From positions 682,001-746,000 of the forward strand of contig CAWETL010000003.1 in the NCBI GenBank assembly GCA_963812085.1: a DNA stretch of 64,000 nucleotides. Reading direction: 5' to 3'. The notes under the pieces were generated by a model. The model had not been told where the DNA came from. It saw only the letters and a list, made by a program, of their open reading frames with translations, and did no database searches. The number at the start of each line of letters is the position of its first letter. Position 1 is the stretch's first letter. This document shows positions 14,750-23,006 of the stretch, piece by piece. The translations under genes were made by a program, and so were the position numbers. The DNA comes from SPDF01 sp963812085. Its GTDB lineage: Bacteria > Gemmatimonadota > Gemmatimonadetes > Gemmatimonadales > GWC2-71-9.

Positions 14750-15756
14750 AAGCGGACCTGCCGGCCCGCCTCACGGCTGCGCTCGGCGACCGCTACCGGC
14801 TCGAGATGCGGGTGGACGGCGCGCCCGCGCTCATCGGGGAGGGCGGGATGGCCACCGTGTTCCTCGCCGAGGATCCGCGGCACGACCGCTGGGTGGCCAT
14901 CAAGGTGCTCAAGCCGGACGTGGCCACCGCGATCGGCGCCGAGCGGTTCCTTCGCGAAATTCACATCGCCGCCCAGCTCCACCACCCCCATATCCTCGGG
15001 CTCATCGATTCCGGCCAGGCCGACGGGCTCCTGTATTACGTGATGCCGTACGTGTCGGGGGAGACCCTCCGGGAGCGGATCGAGAAGGAAGGGGCGCTGC
15101 CGATCCCCGAGGCGGTCCGGCTCATCCGCGAGATCGCCGACGCGCTCGCCCGGGCCCACAAGGCGGGAGTGATCCACCGCGACATCAAGCCGGAGAACGT
15201 CCTGATCGAGGAGCGGCACGCCCTGGTCAGCGACTTCGGCGTGGCGAAGGCGCTCAGCGAAGCCACCGACTCGGTCATTGCCGGGCGCTCGACCGCCGGC
15301 TTCACGATCGGCACGCCAGCCTACATGGCTCCCGAGCAGGCGGCCGGCGACCCCGCCATCGACCACCGGGCCGACATCTACGCGCTCGGCATCGTGGCGT
15401 ACGAGATGCTCACCGGCGATGTGCCCTTCGACGCGCCGACGCCGCAGGGGATGCTGGCGGCGCAGGTGTCGGTCGAACCCGCCCGGCTCCGGACCCGCCG
15501 CCTCGATGTGCCACCCATGCTGGAGGCACTGGTGATGAAGTGCCTTATCAAGGACCCGGCGGGGCGGTTCCAGCGCGCCGACGAGATCCTCGTGGCGCTC
15601 GAGGCGATGGGCACCCCCAGCCTGCCCGGGTTCGGTGGCGCGACGGCCGCCCCGACGGCTTCCGCATCGACCGGGTTGCCCCGTCCGGTGCGGCTCGCGC
15701 TCATCCTCGGTGGTCTCGTCCTCGCGATCCTCCTCCTCGTGGCGGTCCTCAGGTGA
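14746..15756 (+). CDS. Membrane-anchored eukaryote-type Ser/Thr protein kinase
   Basis: The 336-aa product carries a kinase domain at about residues 15-285. The Gly-rich loop is IGEGGMATVFLAED, the invariant Lys is in VAIKVLK (Lys53), the catalytic loop is HRDIKPENVL, the metal Asp is in SDFGVAKAL, and GTPAYMAPEQ marks the activation segment end. All catalytic residues are intact. After a 30-residue linker one C-terminal TM helix (VRLALILGGLVLAILLLVAV) ends the protein two residues before the stop. There is thus no extracellular sensor (no PASTA, WD40 or TPR part), unlike many relatives. GTG 14746 overlaps the TPR gene and its stop overlaps the oxidase start. Confidence 0.9.
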   Translation: MKADLPARLTAALGDRYRLEMRVDGAPALIGEGGMATVFLAEDPRHDRWVAIKVLKPDVATAIGAERFLREIHIAAQLHHPHILGLIDSGQADGLLYYVMPYVSGETLRERIEKEGALPIPEAVRLIREIADALARAHKAGVIHRDIKPENVLIEERHALVSDFGVAKALSEATDSVIAGRSTAGFTIGTPAYMAPEQAAGDPAIDHRADIYALGIVAYEMLTGDVPFDAPTPQGMLAAQVSVEPARLRTRRLDVPPMLEALVMKCLIKDPAGRFQRADEILVALEAMGTPSLPGFGGATAAPTASASTGLPRPVRLALILGGLVLAILLLVAVLR

Positions 15757-17627
15757 CGAAGCATCCCGTCCGGCTTCTCCTCGCGCTGCTCGTGGTGGCG
15801 GGCGTCGCCAGCGCGGCCGCGCCGCGCCGCGCCGTCGAGCGGGTCATGCCGAACGACAATCGGGTCCCCGCCGGCCGGCTGGCGGACGGCGTCCTCACCC
15901 TGCACCTCGAGGTGCGGCGCGCCGAGTGGTTTCCCGAAGCCGCCGACGGACCCAGCGTGATCGTCCCCGCGTTCGCCGAAGTGGGGAAGGCCCCGCAGGT
16001 TCCCGGGCCACTGGTCCGCGTCCCCGCCGGCACCCTCCTCGACATCACCGTCACCAACCAGCTCGCCGACACCGGTGTGACGATCTTCGGCCTCTCCGAG
16101 CGGCCCGCTGCGGGCCCCGATTCCGTCCGCCTTGCCCCGGGGGCGACGCACCGGTTCCGGTTCCGCGCCGGCACGCCGGGGACCTACCAGTACGGCGGTC
16201 GCACCGAGACCCAGCCGTTCCGGCTCTTCCTGACCCAGGAGGAGAGCCAGATGGCCGGCGCGATCGTCGTCGATCCGCCCGGCGTGGCCCCCACCGACCG
16301 CGTGTTCGTCATGAGCATCTGGGCCGAACCCGAGGACACCACCGGCGACAGCACGCGCGTGGTGCGCAACGTGCTCGCCATCAACGGCAAGTCCTGGCCG
16401 TACACCGAGCGCATGCCGTTCACGGTGGGGGATTCCGCCCACTGGCGCGTGGTCAACGCGAGCCGGCGGGTGCACCCGATGCATCTCCACGGCTTCTACT
16501 ACCGGGTCACCGCCCTCGGCACCCTGGACAGGGACTCCACCTACGCCCCGGAGGACGAGCGGCTCGTCGTGACCGAGAGCATGCTGCCGCAGTCCTCCAT
16601 GGCGATGGCGTTCGAGGCGCGGGCGGAAGGGAACTGGCTCTTCCACTGCCACATCATCTACCACGTGGGGCCGGATGCCGCGCTGGCCTGGCCCGACGGC
16701 AGCATGCCGGCCATGTCTGATTCGATGCCGCACATGATGGCAGGACTGATGCTCGGCCTCGTGGTCACGCCCCGCCCCGGAAGCGTGGCTCCACCCCGGG
16801 TCAATCCGGCCACCTTCCGGATGGTGGTGCGCCAGGCGCCCCGGCCCGGCGGTCCGACCGGGTTTGTGATGAGCTATTCGCTGGGCGAGCATGCCGAGGA
16901 CGGCCCGGTCACCCTGCCGGCGCCGCTCCTCGTGCTCACCCGCGACGTCCCGACCGACGTGACCGTCGTCAACCATCTCGATCACCCCACGGGCGTCCAC
17001 TGGCATGGGCTGGAGTTGGAGAGCGCCTCCGACGGGGTGGCGGGGTGGAGCCGGACGGGGGACCGCCTGTTTCAGCCGATCCAGCCCGGGGATTCGTTCG
17101 TCGCGCACCTGAGCCAGCCGCGGGCGGGCACGTTCATCTACCACACCCATTTCCACGACGTGATGCAGCTGCTCTCCGGGCTGTACGGTCCGATCGTGGT
17201 CCTCCCGCCCGGCGCCACCTTCGACCCGGCCACGGATCATGTCTTCCTTGCGGGGCGCGACGGCGAGGGCGGCCGCGTCCTGCTGAACGGCGATTCGCTC
17301 CCGGCCGGCATCACCTGGGCCGACGGTACGGTCCATCGCCTCCGCCTGATCAACATCATGCCGTTCGGAAGGGTCACCTGGCGGGTCTTCCGGGGAGACT
17401 CGCTCGCCACCTGGCGGCCCATCGCGCGGGACGGCGCCGACCTTCCCGCCTCCCAGCGGCGCCTCAAGCCGGCGGCATCGGTCATCGATGCGGGGGAAAC
17501 CGCCGATTTCGAGCTTCTGGCACCGGGGCCGGGCACCTACACCCTCGAGATCGGACCACCGGACAAGCCGCTGGTCGCCCAGGTCATCCATTTCGGCAGG
17601 CTGCCCCAACCACCGCACTCGCCATAA
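15753..17627 (+). CDS. Multicopper oxidase with permuted copper-ligand order
   Basis: The 624-aa exported cupredoxin protein has a signal at residues 1-22. The first domain (about 45-180) has the fold pattern but no ligands: the usual HWHG is TIFGL and the usual HSH is YQYGG. The second domain carries HPMHLHG (from residue 241) and LFHCHIIYH (His298, Cys299, His300), supplying the type 1 site and half of the trinuclear cluster. The third domain has HWHG (from 416) and YHTHFH (from 464), the other half. A fourth beta-rich segment lacks ligands. Standard laccases show HWHG/HxH first and HPxHxH/HCH last, so the order here is reversed. Expected activity is copper-dependent oxidation in the periplasm. 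GTG 15753 overlaps the kinase stop by 4 bp. Confidence 0.85.
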   Translation: MTKHPVRLLLALLVVAGVASAAAPRRAVERVMPNDNRVPAGRLADGVLTLHLEVRRAEWFPEAADGPSVIVPAFAEVGKAPQVPGPLVRVPAGTLLDITVTNQLADTGVTIFGLSERPAAGPDSVRLAPGATHRFRFRAGTPGTYQYGGRTETQPFRLFLTQEESQMAGAIVVDPPGVAPTDRVFVMSIWAEPEDTTGDSTRVVRNVLAINGKSWPYTERMPFTVGDSAHWRVVNASRRVHPMHLHGFYYRVTALGTLDRDSTYAPEDERLVVTESMLPQSSMAMAFEARAEGNWLFHCHIIYHVGPDAALAWPDGSMPAMSDSMPHMMAGLMLGLVVTPRPGSVAPPRVNPATFRMVVRQAPRPGGPTGFVMSYSLGEHAEDGPVTLPAPLLVLTRDVPTDVTVVNHLDHPTGVHWHGLELESASDGVAGWSRTGDRLFQPIQPGDSFVAHLSQPRAGTFIYHTHFHDVMQLLSGLYGPIVVLPPGATFDPATDHVFLAGRDGEGGRVLLNGDSLPAGITWADGTVHRLRLINIMPFGRVTWRVFRGDSLATWRPIARDGADLPASQRRLKPAASVIDAGETADFELLAPGPGTYTLEIGPPDKPLVAQVIHFGRLPQPPHSP

Positions 17628-17688
17628 GTCTTTGCGACAGCGGCTGATACAGGTTTGTCAAGGCCTGTTGTGATTCCCGGCACGACTT

Positions 17689-17717
17689 TTGACCGGGGAG
17701 CCCTCCTCTATTAGATT
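17689..17717 (+). promoter_or_regulatory. Putative promoter of the kdsB-to-dapF run
   Basis: TTGACC (17689-17694) and TAGATT (17712-17717) are 17 bp apart. The predicted start is at or next to ATG 17723 and no SD is present, so the mRNA may be leaderless. The interval 17628-17722 has no other feature. Confidence 0.5.
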
Positions 17718-17722
17718 TTGGG

Positions 17723-18466
17723 ATGCGCGTCCTCGGTGTCATCCCGGCCCGCCTCGGGTCCACCCGCCTCCTCAACAAGCCGCTTCAGCTCCTGGCCGGC
17801 GAACCCCTCGTCACCCGGGTCGTCAACCGCGTGGCGGCCTATGACCTCGTGGACCGGCTGGTCGTCGCCACCGACTCCCCGATGGTGGTGCAGGTGGTCG
17901 AGCGGACCGGCGTCGCGGCCGTGCTGACCGACGAACGGCACTCGACCGGCACCGAGCGGGTGGCCGAGGTCGCGTCGCTGCCCCAGTTCCGCGACTTCGA
18001 CGTCGTGGTCAACATCCAGGGCGACGAGCCCTTCCTCGACCGCGAGGCGCTGGAAGGCTCGCTCGCCCGGGTCGCCCAGGGCGACGAAGTCGGCACCGCG
18101 GCCGCTCCGCTCGAGCTCGCGCTCGTGAAGGACCCCGCGCGGGTCAAGGTGGTCACCGACCTCGGCGGCCGCGCGCTGTACTTCTCGCGCGCCGTGATCC
18201 CGCACCGCCGCGAGGCCGACGATCCGGCCGACGGCCTCTACTGGCAGCATCTCGGCATCTACGCGTACAGCAGGGCGTCGCTCGCCCGGTGGGTGGCGCT
18301 GCCGCCCACGCCGGCGGAACTCGCCGAGCGGCTCGAGCAGCTCCGCGCCCTGCAGAACGGCATGACCATCGGCGTCGCCCGGCTCAGCGCCCCCGCGCTG
18401 CCCGGCGTGGACACGCCCGACGACCTGAAACGGGCCGAGGCCCACTGGCATTCCCTCGCGAGGTAG
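17723..18466 (+). CDS. kdsB: 3-deoxy-manno-octulosonate cytidylyltransferase (CMP-KDO synthetase)
   Basis: The 247-aa product opens with the nucleotidyltransferase signature VIPARLGSTRLLNKPL and carries VVATDSPMVVQVVE, THRxSGTER-like TDERHSTGTERVAEV, and VNIQGDEPFLD, all diagnostic of KdsB. It activates KDO as CMP-KDO in the cytoplasm for lipid A-core assembly. Length is normal for the family. It heads a run in which pyrG (making CTP, its substrate), kdsA, kdsC and kdsD follow without gaps, a coherent CMP-KDO production line. ATG 17723 comes directly after a -10-like hexamer. Confidence 0.95.
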   Translation: MRVLGVIPARLGSTRLLNKPLQLLAGEPLVTRVVNRVAAYDLVDRLVVATDSPMVVQVVERTGVAAVLTDERHSTGTERVAEVASLPQFRDFDVVVNIQGDEPFLDREALEGSLARVAQGDEVGTAAAPLELALVKDPARVKVVTDLGGRALYFSRAVIPHRREADDPADGLYWQHLGIYAYSRASLARWVALPPTPAELAERLEQLRALQNGMTIGVARLSAPALPGVDTPDDLKRAEAHWHSLAR

Positions 18467-18470
18467 CCCC

Positions 18471-20135
18471 ATGAGCACTGGTCCGTCCGCAACCAAGTTC
18501 ATCTTCGTGACCGGCGGCGTCGTCTCCTCCCTCGGGAAGGGCATCGCCGCCGCCTCGCTCGGGCGCCTCCTGGTCGAGCGCGGGCTCAGCGTCACCATGC
18601 AGAAGTTCGATCCGTACATCAACGTGGACCCGGGCACCATGTCGCCGTTCCAGCACGGCGAGGTGTACGTGACCGACGACGGCGCGGAGACCGACCTTGA
18701 CCTCGGTCACTACGAGCGCTTCATCGACCGCTCGCTCTCGCAGCAGAACAACATCACGACGGGCCGGATCTACCAGACGGTGATCAACAAGGAACGCCGC
18801 GGGGAGTACCTCGGCTCCACGGTCCAGGTCATTCCGCACATCACCGACGAGATCAAGAACGCCATCCGCCGCACGGCCCCGGGGCACGACGTGGTCATCA
18901 CCGAGATCGGCGGCACGGTGGGCGACATCGAGTCGCTGCCGTTCCTCGAGGCGATCCGCCAGTTCCGCCAGGAGGTCGGGCGCGACAACGCCCTGTTCAT
19001 GCACCTGACGCTGGTGCCCTACATCGCGGCCGCGGGCGAGGTGAAGACCAAGCCGACCCAGCACTCGGTGCGCGAACTGATGCAGATCGGGATCCAGCCC
19101 GACATTCTCGTGTGCCGCACGGAGCGGCCGCTCTCGGCCGAGATCAAGCGGAAGATCGCGCTGTTCTGCAACGTGGACTTCGCCTGCGTGGTGGAAAGCC
19201 CCGACGTCGACTCGATCTACGAGATCCCGCTCAAGCTGCACGAGCAGGGGCTCGACCGCGAAGTGTGCGAACGGCTCCGGCTGGTCACCAAGGACCCCGA
19301 CCTGCGCCCCTGGCGCGCCATGATGGACCGCATCCTGCACCCGACGCACGAGACGAAGATCGCGGTGGTCGGCAAGTACACCGACCTGCACGACGCGTAC
19401 AAGTCGGTGCAGGAGGCGCTGATCCACGGGGGCATCGCGCACGAGGCGCGGGTGCAGATCGAATGGCTCTCGAGCGACCTGTTCACCGACCAGGAAGCGG
19501 CCGGGAAACTGCTGGGCGGGTACGACGGGCTGCTGGTGCCGGGCGGCTTCGGCGTGCGCGGGGTGGAGGGGATGATCGAGGCGATCCGCTGGGCCCGGGA
19601 GCACCAGCTGCCGTTCTTCGGCATCTGCCTCGGGCTCCAGGTCGCGATCATCGAGTTCGCCAAGAACGTCTGCGAACTGCCGGACCCGAACAGCACCGAG
19701 TTCGAGCCCGAGTGCGGCACCCCGGTGGTCAACCTGATGCAGTCGCAGCGCGAGGTGAGCAACCTCGGCGGCACCATGCGGCTCGGCGCCTACGCGGCGC
19801 GGCTCCGCCCGGGGTCGAAGGTGGCGCAGGCCTACGGCACCACGGAGATCAGCGAACGGCACCGGCACCGCTGGGAGGTCAACAACTCCTACCGGGACGT
19901 GCTCGCCGAGTTCGGGCTCCGGCTCTCGGGGCAGTCGCCCGACGGCGGGCTGGTCGAGCTGATCGAGCTGCCCGATCACCCCTGGTTCATCGGGTGCCAG
20001 TTCCATCCCGAGCTCAAGTCGCGGCCGACCCGTCCGCACCCGCTGTTCGCCGGGTTCATCGGCGCCGCCCTCGCGCGCCGCCGCGCCGCGACGACCGCGA
20101 AGCCGGCGGCCAAGTCGCTGGAAGCCGCGCGCTGA
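18471..20135 (+). CDS. pyrG: CTP synthase
   Basis: The 554-aa product has an N-terminal amidoligase domain (FIFVTGGVVSSLGKGI P-loop at about residues 10-25; QKFDPYINVDPGTMSP; HGEVYVTDDGAETDLDLGHY). The class I glutamine amidotransferase domain starts after about residue 300, with the oxyanion region LVPGGFGVRG, nucleophile elbow FFGICLGLQ, and FHPEL carrying the His-Glu pair. It converts UTP plus glutamine to CTP. Four bp separate it from kdsB, and its stop overlaps the kdsA start (TGATG). About 20 Ala/Lys/Arg-rich residues at the C-terminus extend the usual length slightly. Confidence 0.97.
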   Translation: MSTGPSATKFIFVTGGVVSSLGKGIAAASLGRLLVERGLSVTMQKFDPYINVDPGTMSPFQHGEVYVTDDGAETDLDLGHYERFIDRSLSQQNNITTGRIYQTVINKERRGEYLGSTVQVIPHITDEIKNAIRRTAPGHDVVITEIGGTVGDIESLPFLEAIRQFRQEVGRDNALFMHLTLVPYIAAAGEVKTKPTQHSVRELMQIGIQPDILVCRTERPLSAEIKRKIALFCNVDFACVVESPDVDSIYEIPLKLHEQGLDREVCERLRLVTKDPDLRPWRAMMDRILHPTHETKIAVVGKYTDLHDAYKSVQEALIHGGIAHEARVQIEWLSSDLFTDQEAAGKLLGGYDGLLVPGGFGVRGVEGMIEAIRWAREHQLPFFGICLGLQVAIIEFAKNVCELPDPNSTEFEPECGTPVVNLMQSQREVSNLGGTMRLGAYAARLRPGSKVAQAYGTTEISERHRHRWEVNNSYRDVLAEFGLRLSGQSPDGGLVELIELPDHPWFIGCQFHPELKSRPTRPHPLFAGFIGAALARRRAATTAKPAAKSLEAAR

Positions 20136-20947
20136 TGGCCTGGAGCTTCGCCCGCGCCCCGTTCCTCATCGCCGGCCCCTGCGTGGTCGAGGACGACGAG
20201 CTCATGCTGCGCGTCGGCGACGCGCTCGCGGCCCTCGGCGCGCGGCACGGGCTCCCGGTCTGCTTCAAGGCCAGCTTCGACAAGGCCAATCGCTCCCGCC
20301 TGGGCGGACAGCGGGGCCCGGGACTGGAAGAAGGCCTGCGGGCCCTCGAGCGGGTGCGGAGCGCCACCGGGCTCCCGATCCTCACCGACATCCACGAGGC
20401 GGCGCAGGCCGGGCCCGCCGCCGAGGTGGTGGATGTGCTCCAGATCCCTGCGTTTCTCTGCCGGCAGACCGACCTCCTCGTGGCCGCCGGCCGCACCGGC
20501 AAGCCGGTGAACGTCAAGAAGGGACAGTGGATGCAGCCGGAGGGCATGCTCGGCGCGGTGGAAAAGGTGCGCGGGGCGGGCTCCAGGGACGTGGCCGTGA
20601 CGGAGCGCGGCACCTTCTTCGGCTACGGCGACCTCGTGGTGGACATGCGGAGCTTCCCGCGGCTTGGCGAGGCCACCGGGGCGCCGGTCATCTTCGACGC
20701 GACGCATTCCGTGCAGCAGCCGGGGCAGGGCGAGGGCGGCGCGAGCGGTGGGCTCCGCCAGTTCATTCCGCCCCTCCTGGCCGCCGCCGCGGTCAGCGGC
20801 GCCGACGGCTTCTTCCTCGAGACCCACCCCGACCCGGCGCACGCGCCGAGCGACGCCGCCACGCAGTGGCCCCTCGAGCACCTCGGCGCGCTCATCGACC
20901 GGACGCTGGACCTCTGGGCGCGCGCCCGCGAGGCCGTGCGTGCTTGA
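20135..20947 (+). CDS. kdsA: 3-deoxy-8-phosphooctulonate synthase
   Basis: The 270-aa TIM-barrel enzyme shows LIAGPCVVEDDELMLRV, the phosphoenolpyruvate/metal motif CFKASFDKANRS, LPILTDIHEAAQA, NVKKGQWMQPEGM, RGTFFGYGDLVVDMRS and FDATHSVQQPGQG, all KdsA hallmarks. It condenses arabinose 5-phosphate and phosphoenolpyruvate to KDO 8-phosphate. ATG 20135 shares one base with the pyrG stop. The stop lies inside the start of kdsC (8-bp overlap), implying coupling with the phosphatase that acts on its product. Confidence 0.96.
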   Translation: MAWSFARAPFLIAGPCVVEDDELMLRVGDALAALGARHGLPVCFKASFDKANRSRLGGQRGPGLEEGLRALERVRSATGLPILTDIHEAAQAGPAAEVVDVLQIPAFLCRQTDLLVAAGRTGKPVNVKKGQWMQPEGMLGAVEKVRGAGSRDVAVTERGTFFGYGDLVVDMRSFPRLGEATGAPVIFDATHSVQQPGQGEGGASGGLRQFIPPLLAAAAVSGADGFFLETHPDPAHAPSDAATQWPLEHLGALIDRTLDLWARAREAVRA

Positions 20948-21494
20948 CCCGCGCGCCGCGCGCCGCGTGCGCCTCCTGGCGCTGGACGTGGACGGCGTCC
21001 TGACCGACAACGGCGTGTACATCGGCGCGGTGGCCGGCGAGCGGGTGGAGTTCAAGCGGTTCGACATCCAGGACGGGCTGGGGCTGGCACTGCTCCACGG
21101 CACCGGCATCCGGGTGGCGCTGGTGAGCGGGCGGCGCTCGGAGGCGACCGCGCTCCGGGCCCGGGAGCTTCGCATCGAGGACGTGATCCAGGATTCCGGC
21201 GCGCGGAAGGTGCCGGCGCTCGGCGAGCTCCTGGCCCGGCACGGGCTCGGTTGGGACGAGGTCGCCTTCGTCGGCGACGACCTGGCCGACCTGCCGGTCA
21301 TGCAGCGCGTAGGGCTCCCCATCGCCGTGGCCAACGCCGTCGAGGAGATCAAGGCCGCGGCCGCCTACGTGACCGAAGCGGTCGGCGGCCAGGGCGCCGT
21401 GCGGGAGGTGGTCACCGCCGTGCTCCGCGCCCGGGGGGAATACGAAGGGGCGATGGACCGCTACCTCGCGGAGCGGGACGGCCGTGGCGCGTGA
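20940..21494 (+). CDS. kdsC: KDO 8-phosphate phosphatase
   Basis: The 184-aa capless HAD phosphatase has motif I LALDVDGVLTDNG, motif II VALVSGRRS and motif III FVGDDLADLPVM, with the GDDxxDLPVM form typical of KdsC tetramers. It removes phosphate from KDO 8-phosphate. The start GTG 20940 lies inside the end of kdsA, and the stop overlaps the kdsD start by 11 bp. The frame is open further upstream but overlaps kdsA coding sequence and is not used. Confidence 0.93.
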   Translation: MLDPRAARRVRLLALDVDGVLTDNGVYIGAVAGERVEFKRFDIQDGLGLALLHGTGIRVALVSGRRSEATALRARELRIEDVIQDSGARKVPALGELLARHGLGWDEVAFVGDDLADLPVMQRVGLPIAVANAVEEIKAAAAYVTEAVGGQGAVREVVTAVLRARGEYEGAMDRYLAERDGRGA

Positions 21495-22449
21495 TCCGGC
21501 GGAGTTGACGGCGCTCGGCCGCCGCGTCCTGGAGCTCGAAGCCGCCGGCGTGGCCGGCGCCGCGACCCGGCTCGACGGCTCGTTTGCGCGAGCCGTGACC
21601 CTGCTGGCCGCGGCCAAGGGACGGGTCATCGTGTCCGGCGTCGGCAAGTCGGGGCTCATCGCGCGGAAGATCGCCGCCACGCTCACCTCCACCGGCACGC
21701 CGGCGAGCTACCTCCACCCGATCGACAGCCTCCACGGCGACCTCGGCATCGTCGGACGGGACGACGTCGCGATCCTCCTGAGCAAGAGCGGCGAGACGGA
21801 AGAGCTCTTCGGCCTGCTCGGGGCGCTGCAGCGGTTGAGCGTGCCGATCATCGCCATCACCGGCGGGCACGGCTCGACGCTGGCCAAGGTGGCGCAGGAG
21901 GTGCTCGACGCCGGCGTGGCCGAGGAGGCCTGCCCGCACGACCTGGCGCCGACCACCAGCACCACCGTCGCCCTGGCACTCGGCGACGCGCTCGCCGTCG
22001 CGTTGCTCGAGGTCAAGGGGTTCCGGCGCACCGACTTCGCCGAGCTTCATCCCGGCGGCTCGCTCGGGCGGAAGCTCCTCCTCCGCGTGGCGGACGTGAT
22101 GCAGCCCCCGCAGGGCATCCTTCCCGCCGGCGCGAGCATGCGCGAGGCGGTGGTGGCGCTCGCGCGGCATCGCGGGCTGGCCATCGTCGCGACCGACGAC
22201 AAGGTCGACGGGGTCATCACCGCGGGAGACCTCAGCCGGCTGGCGCAGACGGACCCCGGGTTCCTGGGCACGCCGGTGACGAGCGTGATGACCCGCGCGC
22301 CCAAGTCCGCCGGGACCGCCGAGCTGGCCGCGGCGGCCCTCGGCCGGATGGAACGGCACGGGATCATGGCCATGCCGGTGCTCGACGAACGCGGCCGGAT
22401 CGCGGGGGTCGTGCACCTGCACGACCTCATGCGCGCGGGGGCGGTGTGA
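21484..22449 (+). CDS. kdsD: Arabinose-5-phosphate isomerase (KpsF/GutQ/KdsD family)
   Basis: The 321-aa product has an SIS domain (about residues 30-180) with VSGVGKSGLIARKIAATLTS, the family's catalytic His in YLHPIDSLHGDLG, and ILLSKSGETEELF. Two CBS motifs follow (VADVMQPPQGILP and VTSVMTRAPKSAG to the end). It interconverts ribulose 5-phosphate and arabinose 5-phosphate, the KdsA substrate. The start GTG 21484 overlaps kdsC, and GTGA at the end couples it to lptC. CBS domains may sense nucleotides. Confidence 0.95.
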   Translation: MARDPAELTALGRRVLELEAAGVAGAATRLDGSFARAVTLLAAAKGRVIVSGVGKSGLIARKIAATLTSTGTPASYLHPIDSLHGDLGIVGRDDVAILLSKSGETEELFGLLGALQRLSVPIIAITGGHGSTLAKVAQEVLDAGVAEEACPHDLAPTTSTTVALALGDALAVALLEVKGFRRTDFAELHPGGSLGRKLLLRVADVMQPPQGILPAGASMREAVVALARHRGLAIVATDDKVDGVITAGDLSRLAQTDPGFLGTPVTSVMTRAPKSAGTAELAAAALGRMERHGIMAMPVLDERGRIAGVVHLHDLMRAGAV

Positions 22450-23006
22450 GTCGTCGCGCGGCGGCGAGCGCGGGTGTGCTCGCGGCGCTCGTGGCGTTCG
22501 GGGCCGGATGCCACGACACCGGCGCCCGACCCGGCACCATCGGCGTCGCCGCGGACACCGCCGACCAGACGCTCGAGAAGGTCCGGCACTACATCACGCG
22601 CGACGGTGTGCGGAAGAGCCTCGTCGAGGCGGACACGGCGTACTACTACGAGGGATCGCAGTCGTTCGAGCTGCGCGCGGTGACGGTCACCTTCTACGGC
22701 GAGGACGGCACCACGACGTCCACCCTCACCTCGCGCGAGGGCACCTACCGCGCCATGACGGGGGCGATGGAGGGGCGGGGCAACGTGGTGGTGCGCGCCG
22801 CCGACGGCACCCGGACCCTGCGGAGCGAAAAGCTGGACTACGACCCGGGGAAGAACCAGATCTCCACCGATCAGCACTACACCTTCGACCAGGGCGGCAA
22901 CCATCTCGAGGGAGATGGCTTCACCTCGGATCCGAATTTTCAGCGGGTGACGACCGCCAAGCCCCGTGGCAGGGCGGGCGAGGGCGTCGTGCTGCCGGGC
23001 CAGTGA
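22446..23006 (+). CDS. lptC: LptC-like LPS export lipoprotein
   Basis: The 186-aa product has an N-terminal lipoprotein signal (AALVAFGAGC, Cys about residue 22). A beta-jellyroll of the LptC/OstA type follows, seen as repeated strands ending in charged turns: AYYYEGSQSFELRAVTVTFY, SREGTYRAMTGAMEGRGNVV, LRSEKLDYDPGKNQISTD. LptC normally carries a TM anchor; here a lipid anchor seems to replace it. It should hand LPS from the LptBFG pump to LptA. GTG 22446 overlaps kdsD by 4 bp, and the stop overlaps the lptA start by 1 bp. Confidence 0.82.
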   Translation: MSRRAAASAGVLAALVAFGAGCHDTGARPGTIGVAADTADQTLEKVRHYITRDGVRKSLVEADTAYYYEGSQSFELRAVTVTFYGEDGTTTSTLTSREGTYRAMTGAMEGRGNVVVRAADGTRTLRSEKLDYDPGKNQISTDQHYTFDQGGNHLEGDGFTSDPNFQRVTTAKPRGRAGEGVVLPGQ

